Origin: Chiua virens
Lineage: Eukaryota > Basidiomycota > Agaricomycetes > Boletales > Boletaceae
Direction of reading: 5' to 3'
NCBI GenBank assembly: GCA_019787685.1
Contig: JAHNUO010000021.1
Coordinates: forward strand, 62,001 to 126,000
DNA length: 64,000 bases
In this document: in pieces, positions 56,068-64,000 of the stretch
How positions within the stretch are numbered: position 1 is the stretch's first letter
How the letters are laid out: each line of letters starts with the position of its first letter
Made by a program: the position numbers and the translations under genes
The notes under the pieces: model-generated
Told to the model about the DNA's origin: nothing
The model's database searches: none
The model's input: the letters and a program-made list of their open reading frames with translations, nothing else

Positions 56068-57479
56068 TCAATAAGTTAATGGCGAATGGGGCATGGGAGA
56101 GTCATACCCGATGCCTATTTCAGCTGTCTTGCTCCTCGCTTGGCTGTGCGCTTCAGTTGTGTCGGTCACGTCAGTTGGTAAATCCCACGTGCTTGCCTTT
56201 TTGGGCATCCCTTTGATTTGGGCTGTTACCCCTTCGACTTGAACTATTATCAGCTCTTTGGAGTGCCCCTCCTCCATATCCCCACCAATAATTCTCTAAA
56301 AATTACCACAAAATCACCAAAAATTCACTCTTCCCTGGAATTGCCCAGGATACCCAACAAAGGTGAGTTTCCACCCATAAACCCTTCAAATTGTGATCTT
56401 ATCAGTGTAGATCTTCACTGATAAGGCCTTTTTGGCCTGGATTTTCTTCATTCGTGTCCCCAGACACATCTGTGCTTCTGGTGAGTGTCTCATGTTATTG
56501 CATTTTCATTTTCTGACACAGATCTCGCTTGGCAAGCCTTGCCCTTGCTGATCCTTTGTATCTGATAGCACTTTTGTGCCTTTGGTGAGTGTTTCAAGCC
56601 ATGATCTCATCAGTGAATGTTATCTTTTTGAATATGAATGTAGTGATTGTAACATACCCGGACTCTAGGGTTAAGGAGATTGGCACTAGCACTTTGCCTG
56701 TTGGTCATGTGATAACCAGAGAAAGACACTCTATAGCCACATCTGCACATATGGTCGTCCACCATCATAAATAAGGATAATGTTGCTGTTCCCCATAGTG
56801 CACAAGGGGCGGTTTAGTGGGACGTTAAGCCACTACGTTTAGGGATAGACAATATATCTGGTCCCCAGGTTCGTGTGATTTACCTGTGACATCACATCAT
56901 AATACTCTGCATTAAAGAGTAGTTCTGCATAAGCAAGGGTATCGTCCAGATAGAGTGGCTGTTGACTGGAGACCTGATGAAAAAGACAGCAAGACCTCTT
57001 TGGTTCTCTTTTATTATAGCTCCTCTTTGTTTTCAGATATCATGTATGTTCAATTTCATGATTGCAGCTATCATGGGCTGACTTTAATGTTTTGATCCAG
57101 GTCATCCCCTCCCACTTCTCCTCAATGTGCTCAGAATGCTGCTCACCAAGCTGAGCATGATCAGCGTACTCTGGGCTCTCCACTAACCTGTTGTCAGCCT
57201 TCTTATGTTCCAGCAGGTCCACCTATGGGCTATCCAAACCCTCCTGAGCATGTTGATTATACTGCTCAATTAATGGCTGGTTTTAATAATGATCATGAGC
57301 AACGTCGCCAGTGTAGACAGCACCTTGTCAACAATGTTCCTGTTCCTCAGGCACCTCCCCCTATGCCTGGATCTTCTGTACTTGCTCCTGCTGCCCCTGT
57401 TTCCTTAGCTCATTCCATGCCAAATTATCAAATGTATCAGCATACCATTAACTTTCAAGATGCTACTGATCAACAACAA

Positions 57480-57750
57480 CAACAACGGCAATGGGAGGAG
57501 CAGGAACAACAGTGTCTGTATGCTCTCAGAGCACAGCAACAGTGGCAGGTACAGGAACAGGAGTGTCTGCATGCTCTCAGAGCTCAGCAACAGTGGCAGG
57601 AGCAGGAACAGGAGTGTCTGCATGCTCTCAGAGTACAGCAACAATGGCAAGAGCAGGAACAGCAGCATCTGTATGCTTTGAGAGCACAGCAACAACGACA
57701 GGAGCAGGAACAGCAGCACATGTATGCTCTCAGAGCACAACAGCAATGAC
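57480..57750 (+). repeat. 51-bp tandem repeat in the Helitron leader
   Basis: About five copies encoding QEQEQECLHALRAQQQW (17 residues), with variation E/Q and H/Y. The length is a multiple of three, so frame is kept. Confidence 0.85.
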
Positions 57751-58737
57751 AGGAACAAGAACATTAGCATCATCTTCAGGCACTACGAATTCAATTGCAA
57801 CAATGTGATGAGTTAGAGTGTTACTACCGTTCAGAGGTACAACAGCAGAACCTACATCAGGAGATCCATAAAAGACAAACTCAGGAGGAGATACACATGG
57901 ATCAAGTTAGGCAGCTGTCACAAAGGCTTCTCTCAGAGGCTTTGAGTGAACATATGTAGTCAAAGGTCTGCAGAACAATATGAGCAGGACCAGCAAAGAC
58001 AAAGGCATGTCTTAATTGACTATATTGATCAATATGTTTCTGATCTTTGACTGTATAGATCTAATTCAGCTCCAGGCCCTCCTATGTCACCTCCAAGTAG
58101 TCCTGGCTCACCACTGTCACCACCACCACCACCACCACCACCACCCAATCCTCACAATTCTGATCCATCTGATTCTGATTCTGAGTCCTCTGAAGATGTC
58201 CCTTAACCACCCAATCCTGATCCTGATGACTCTGGCTCTAGCAGCTCTCATGATTCTATTGATCCTCAACCACTCTATCCTATCCCTCCTGGTGGAAGAC
58301 CATATACTGAGCCTGTCCAAATCCATTCTTTGGGTCCCATGAACATTCAATGTCCAAATTGCCATGCTCTCCACTTCATCTCAGAAAAGCTTACAAACTC
58401 TGGCATTCATAATCCTCACTTTGGCATCTGCTGTCTTCAAGGCCAGGTCAATCTTCTTCCTGTTCAACAATGGCAACATGTCCTTCAGCAGCTCTTTGAT
58501 GACCCTCAGGATAATAGAGAGTTCAAAAGGAAGATATGCCAATATAACAATACTTTGGCTTTTACTTCTGTGGGTGTGGATGTCAACAACCAAGCCATCC
58601 AAGGTTCTGGTCCTTCATCCTTTCATATTCATGGTACACTCCATCACCTCATGGGTGCCCTTATCCCACCAGAAGGACTTCTGCCCTCCTTTGCTTAGCT
58701 CTACATCTATAATCCACAGGAGGCAACTGACAGGCGT

Positions 58738-59372
58738 TGTAACAACCTAGAACAAACATAGACTCTGAGTTACTTGCAAGGGGTTGTAGTGGTCAGTGTA
58801 AGATGTAGAGTGCAAGTGAGTCTGACGAGTGAGATGAGAACTACAGAGAAGATCCGTCTATGAGAGACAATGGGGAATATCCAAAGGTGAACTTTGTTAG
58901 AGTTCCCTTGGTGCTGCATTCAAGTCTTATATACTAAAGTACAATCGGAGTTATAAACTGAGTATGAAATGTATAGATAAGGAAGAGTGTCTTGATTGGA
59001 TGATAAGGTGTGAATATTGGTGAGTCATAGATAAGGCGCATAGCCTTGCATAGGTATCTGACGGATATGAGTCATGGATAAGAGCATGAGGGAACAATGC
59101 TGTAACAATGCGGTAAAAGCATGTTATAAGATAAGGACTGCTTTAATAATAGATATGAGTCATAAGGAATCATAGATAAGAGATAATGTGTGAATACACG
59201 TGTTTATTGATGAATCATAGTGAGTCATAATGAAGTGGCCAATAGGATATGATCCTGAGTATAGCCTTGGCATGAGGCAAAGAGTGCCATAATAGATATT
59301 GTGTATCTTGTATGGTGAATGAGAGAATGAGTAGGGAGGCAAAAGAATGATGAGTGAGACGTGATCATAACA
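58738..59372 (-). mobile_element. Solo LTR, 635 bp, inside Helitron copy 2, 5-bp target duplication
   Basis: Runs TGTAACAACC...GATCATAACA between perfect GGCGT duplications (58733-58737 and 59373-59377). Opposite orientation to the family member at 26869-27482, judged by the TATA-box direction. Excising it with one duplication restores the Helitron reading frame locally. Confidence 0.92.
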
Positions 59373-62300
59373 GGCGTGTCCAAGGCAATCCTCAATTGGA
59401 TCCTGCAATCTTATTGGATTTGCATACTACTCTCAGGGATATTCATCCTTATGCTCCACTCTACAAGCAGGCCTATGAAATTATGAGGGTTAGTTTAAGT
59501 TTATTATTCTTTTTGAGTCACACAATCTGATCATTGGTTCTATGTAGGTAAAGCCTGCAGAGGAGCACACCAATATATGCATGAGACTTCATTTGCAGCA
59601 GAACAATGATGGTAGAAGATACAATCTGCCAACTGTGGATGAGATAGCTGCCATTGTCCCTGATGATGGTGAACAGAACACAAGAGTGGATCATGATATC
59701 GTTCTTCGTCTTCAAGGTGGTGGCCTGCATTGCATCAGCAATCTCCATCCATCATATCTTCCACTCCACTATGTTCTCTTCTTTCCACATGGTGAGAAAG
59801 GCTGGCATTCGAACATTTCACTCCAAGATGTTTATCATGGTCATCCTCATTGCTCCAAGAAGGTCACCCAGTTGCTGTGGTATGCTTACAGACTTCATGT
59901 TTGTCCACCAGGAATAGAACCACACAATCTCTTCAAGGGTGGCAGACTCTTTCAACAGTTGATCTGTGATGATTGGGCTTCCATTGATCAGTGTAACCTT
60001 GGGCTGCCAACAATCAGACAAGACTCAGGGCTGATCTCTATCAGGGTTTGCAAGACTGTTTGGCTCAAGATGGTGTTCAGGACATGGCTCAAGTCGGTCA
60101 TGTCCTTTTGCCCTCCACTCACAAGGGTGGTCCTTGATGTATGCAACAGCTTCTTCAAGACTCTTTGGCCATCTGTCGTGAATATAGAAAGCCTGACCTC
60201 TTTCTCACCATGACTGCCAATGGATCCTGGCCAGAAATCACTTAGAATTTGCTTCCAGGTTTATTTTTATGCTTATTGTGTCTGAGCATTATCTGATCAT
60301 CACAACAGGTCAAAGTCCTGTGGATAGGCCTGATCTGGTCACAAGGGTCTTTCATGCCAAACAGCAAGCCTTGCTTAAGAAAATTCGTGGTGGCTACTTT
60401 GGTAGGGTGGCTAGCTTTGTCCACACCATTGAGTATCAAAAACGTGGTCTGCCTCACATGCATCTCTTGATCTTCTTGGAGGAGCTAGACAAGATTCGTG
60501 TTGCAGAACAAGTGGATGCCATCATCTCTGCTCAGATTCCAGATCCTCAGCTTCATCCCCAACTTCATGCTGCCATTTCCAGAGTCATGCTTCATGGTCC
60601 TTGCTCTCCTCAGAGGTGTATTAAAAACAATGTCTGCAAAAAGCACTTTCCAAAGCCATTCACTCCTGTCACTGTCATCAAAGAGAATGGCTATCCTGAC
60701 TATGCTCGCCCTGACAATGGCAGGACCATTCAAAAGAGAGAGGACACCTTTGACAACAGACATGTGGTCCCTCATCCAAGGGAGTTGGTGGTTGAGTTTG
60801 ATTGTCACATCAATCTGGAAGTCTATGGCTCTATCAAGGCTATCAAATATATTCACAAGTACATCTACAAGGGTCCAGATCATGCTACTATTCAGACAGA
60901 AGGCCATGATGAGATTCGTTCTTATCTTGATGCCAGGTACATCTCCTCCACTCAAGCCTGTCACAATATCTTTGAGTTCCCCATGCACATGGAATGGCCA
61001 GCCATCTATCGTCTTTCTGTCCATCTCCTAGGTAATCAGAATGTTATCTTTCAGGCTGGTGCTGCTTTGCAGGATGTTGTCAACAATGCAAAGGACACTC
61101 AACTTCTTGGATGGTTCAAGGCAAACCAGGATCCTGATCTCATTGCTGCTAGTGCACATAACTACCTCTATCAAGACTTTCCAAAGAGGTTTGTCTGGCA
61201 TAAAGGCCATGCTGTTTGGAAGGTTTGTCAGAGATACAAGGCCATTGGAAAAATGTATTCCATTCCTGTCACTGCTGGAGAGGCTTTCTATTTGCGTCTT
61301 TTGCTCACTGTGGTCAAAGGTCAGTTCATTGATTGTATAGAGATGGTTTGATATTCATCACTCTTTCTCATAGGTGCCACTTCCTTTGAAGATCTTTGTA
61401 CTGTCAATGGCCAACTCCATGACTTTTTCAAAGAAGCCTGTCGTGCACATGGTCTTTTTCAGGATGACAGAGAATGGTTGTTGTGTCTTCAGGAAGCTGC
61501 TCATTTCAGTATAGGATATCAACTCCGTCGTCTCTCTGTCATCATCTTGGTCCATTGTTCTCCAGTAGACCCAGATTGCTTATGGGAGGCATCCAAGCAA
61601 AACCTCTGTGATAATTTACAACACCACCTCATTCATACTTTCAATATTCTTAATCCCACCCCAGACCAGGTCTTTGATTATGGCTTGCATCTGATAGCCA
61701 AAGATCTCAGAAGACATGGAAAATGCTTGGAAGACTATCCATCCATGCCTAGACCACAGCACATTTGGGAGGAATTCCAGGGTAACCAACTCATCAATGA
61801 GCAGAGAGCATATGATAGACAGGAACAGCAAGCCTTTGTGGACAGAGGTCTCCCTACCTTGAATCCTCAACAGAGAGCTCTCTATGATGCAGTCATGAGC
61901 AGTGTCATCAACTCTACTGGATCCATGTTGTTCATTCATGGTGGTGGTGGTTGTGGCAAGACCTAACTGGCCAAGCTCATTACTTCTGCTGTTCGTGCAA
62001 GAGGTCAGATTGTCCTTTGTGTTGCATCCACTGGCTTGGCTTCTCTTCTGCTCCCTGGTGGTCATACTGCCCATTCACGCTTCAAGATCCCTATTCCTTG
62101 CCATGAACAGAGCACTTGCAATATCAAGAAGGATGATCTCAATTACTAGCTTCTTGAGCAGACATCTCTTATCATCTGGGATGAAGTGGATGCTCAGCAT
62201 CATCATGTGGTTGAGTCTGTGGATTGTACTCTTCAGGATCTTCTCAATAGAAACCAGCCATTTGGAGGTATCACTGTCCTGTTCAGTGGGAACTTTAGAC

Positions 62301-63359
62301 AAATTCTTCCTGTCATTCAGCATGGTTCAAGGGAACAGATTGTCCCTGCCACTCTTACACACTACAACCTCTGGGCCAACATGACTGTCCACTATCTCCT
62401 TCAAAATATGTGTCTTGGCCATGATCCTGAATCTGATCAATGGGCACAACAGCTTATTCAAATTGGTATCACTGATGGTGATCTCATCCTTCCTCAACAC
62501 ATGTGCTCTGGTGATGACTTGCAGTCCCTCATTGATGCCATCTACTCTCAGCTCCTGGCCAGAAACCTGCCATTGCCTGATCAGTACTTTTTGGATCGTA
62601 CCATTCTTGCTCCTAGGAATGTCCAGGTCCATGACATCAACTCTACCATCCTCAACTCAGTGGCACCTGACCAGAAGTTGACTTATCTCAGTGCTGACTC
62701 TGTCACTGACACAGAATATGACTATGTCCAGCCAGAAGTTTCCATACCTTCAATCCCTCAGGTTTTCCCCTTCACAACCTGGAGCTCAAGAAAGGTGCCC
62801 CTCTCATGTTGTTGCGCAATCTGGATCCCATTCATGGTCTCTACAATAGTACTCACTTGAGACTTATCAGATCCACTTGCCGCATTTTGGAGTGTTGCAT
62901 ATTGGGTGCCAATCACAATGACAATGTTGTCTTCATCCCTCGCATGGCTTTGGATAGTGGTCTTGAAGACTCTCCTGTTCTTTTTCATCACTTGCAATTT
63001 CCTGTTCATTTGGCCTATTCAATGACCATCAACAAATCTCAAGGTCAATCTCTCAACCATGTTGGTCTCAATTTGATTTCTCCTGTTTTCTCTCATGGTC
63101 AACTCTATGTTGCTCTTTCATGTTGTACTCATCCCAGAAACATCAAAGTTCTCTTTCCTTCTGATCCAGACAATTACCAATCTACCAAAATTACAAATGT
63201 CATTTGGAATGAAGTATTCAGAAACTTGCAAATATGATTTGTACTACTACTATACATTTGTAACCATCATATCCAAAATCAATCTATTATACCTACTCAA
63301 ACTTTACAACCCCCCAAAAAACTAACCTCACAAGGTAACGACTCGGGTGAAACGCCTCA

Positions 63360-63530
63360 TTTAGAATTATTGAGCTTGTCAACAAGCTAGGAAATGAGCA
63401 CAAAGGGGTAATTGTTCTTAATGATATGTTTATTTATACATATAACAGTAATCCTGTACCATCTGCTTCTTTTCATCTTTCTTGGGAATAAAGAACACAG
63501 GAGACATTTGAGGGGACTTAGAAGGACTAT
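63360..63530 (-). pseudogene. Ty3/gypsy RT fragment, other side of the Helitron insertion
   Basis: On the minus strand it encodes the first RT motifs (FFIPKK, MVQD, NNYP), continuous with 56067-55869 once the Helitron is ignored. It is the reverse complement of 25.21-25.38 kb with few differences. Confidence 0.85.
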
Positions 63531-64000
63531 CACTTGTGTACAAACTAGGCACCACCCCCTTTGTGCATGTCAGGTAGGACATGGAATTAGTTGTGTACAA
63601 ACCAGACTATGCCCTCTTTGTGAATGTAAGGTTCAACACAATAGCTATCTGTTATGTACAAACCAGGCATTGTCCTCTTTGTACATCCTAGATCAACCAT
63701 AGGAAACCATATATGTTGTACAAATCAGACCATGGAAAATTATCACTTGTGTACAAACCAGGCATTACTCTCTTTGTACATACCAGATAAGGCATGGGAA
63801 ATCAGGCACTGTCCTATTTGTGCATGTCAGGTGGGACATGGAACACTATTAGTTATGTGCAAACCAGGCATTGCCCTCTTTGTGCATATCAGGTGGATTG
63901 TGGAACACTGTCAGTTGTGTACAAACCAGGCATTGCCCTCTTTGTGCATGTAAGGTTCAACACAAAACTATTAGTTGAGTACAAATCAGACATTGCCATG
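63531..64000. repeat. Inverted copy of the 24.2-25.2 kb minisatellite, continues past the window
   Basis: Units with the core CAGGCATTGCCCTCTTTGTG, the reverse complement of the earlier array, at least seven in the window. Confidence 0.88.

Larger units (their letters stand above)
57225..63237 (+). pseudogene. Helitron Rep/helicase gene, copy 2, inactivated
   Basis: The leader (57,225-57,950) holds a 51-bp Gln-rich tandem repeat. A CCACCA/Pro-Ser linker follows (58,100-58,300). Zinc motif CPNCHALHFI...GICC (58,350-58,430). The gene is interrupted at 58,738 by the solo LTR and resumes at 59,378. It retains the segment missing from copy 1 (NDGRRYNLPTVDEIAAIVPD, LHCISNLHPSYLPLHYVLFF). Rep HUH motif PHMH is at 60452-60463 and Tyr motif KYIHKYIYKG at about 60,845-60,875. 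Helicase: GGGGCGKT followed at once by a TAA (61964-61966), IIWDEVD (62,175), GITVLFSGNFRQILPVIQHG (62,265), VHLAYSMTINKSQGQSL and QLYVALSCCTHPRN, ending RNLQI at 63,237. Other stops: after LLPSFA (58.70 kb), 60,241 and near 62,148. A helicase with a stop inside motif I cannot work. Confidence 0.9.
56068..63359 (+). mobile_element. Helitron copy 2, precise boundaries, 7292 bp including a solo LTR
   Basis: The uninterrupted target is seen in the gypsy copy at 25.35 kb: on the minus strand GTTGAATAA|TTTAGAATTA. Here GTTGAATAA is followed by TCAATAAG (56068) and the sequence resumes TTTAGAATTA at 63360. The element thus runs TC...CTCA, inserted between A and T with no target duplication, the Helitron hallmark. 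A 3' stem-loop AGGY...RCCT precedes the end. Without the LTR and its duplication it is 6652 bp. Confidence 0.92.

Noticed and set aside
57405..57773. Minus-strand Leu-rich frame
   Set aside because: Antisense of the Helitron 51-bp Gln-rich repeat.

Overview
The window looks like nuclear DNA of a filamentous basidiomycete, most likely an Agaricomycete. Host genes are split by short introns (about 49-86 nt) with GT..AG, sometimes GC..AG, ends and CTAAY/TGAC-like branch sites. The gene types (UstYa-like oxidase, fungal NLR-like STAND protein, LACTB-like serine hydrolase, importin-13-like karyopherin) and the mobile elements (hAT, Helitron, Ty3/gypsy) also fit. Nothing looks bacterial, viral, organellar or CRISPR-like. 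I cannot name the species.

1-21.1 kb is a compact gene block. It holds the 5' part of a karyopherin (-), a small coiled-coil protein (-), a dead MFS transporter fragment (+), a divergent pair made of a predicted type II membrane protein (-) and a UstYa/DUF3328-type protein (+), a dead PIF1-like helicase fragment (+), a six-exon beta-lactamase-fold serine hydrolase (+) with one in-frame TGA, and a five-exon NLR-like ATPase with C-terminal TPR-like repeats (-). Then come a broken coiled-coil locus (-), an unidentified gene (-) and a decayed conserved gene (+) whose 3' end is partly duplicated 6 kb upstream.

21.1-64 kb is a transposon graveyard with different base composition and two minisatellites. 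It contains a complete but dead hAT element with perfect 8-bp target duplications (27,785-31,367), two more hAT transposase relics (32.7-34.9 kb minus, 36.3-39.5 kb plus), a Helitron relic (about 39.9-45.4 kb) and gypsy reverse-transcriptase/RNase H fragments. An 8.1-kb hAT-type element (47,595-55,689) is interrupted by a 6.7-kb hAT element (47,926-54,623). A second Helitron (56,068-63,359) sits base-precisely inside a gypsy reverse-transcriptase fragment and is itself interrupted by a 635-bp solo LTR.

The most unusual object is the 6.7-kb inner hAT element. Between its terminal inverted repeats it holds, besides its transposase, a casein-kinase-1-like gene on the opposite strand and a further unidentified coding-like block, which suggests gene capture. 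All copies I can read through carry stop codons or frameshifts, so this is probably the fossil of such a system. All assignments come from reading motifs and frames by eye; no database search was possible.
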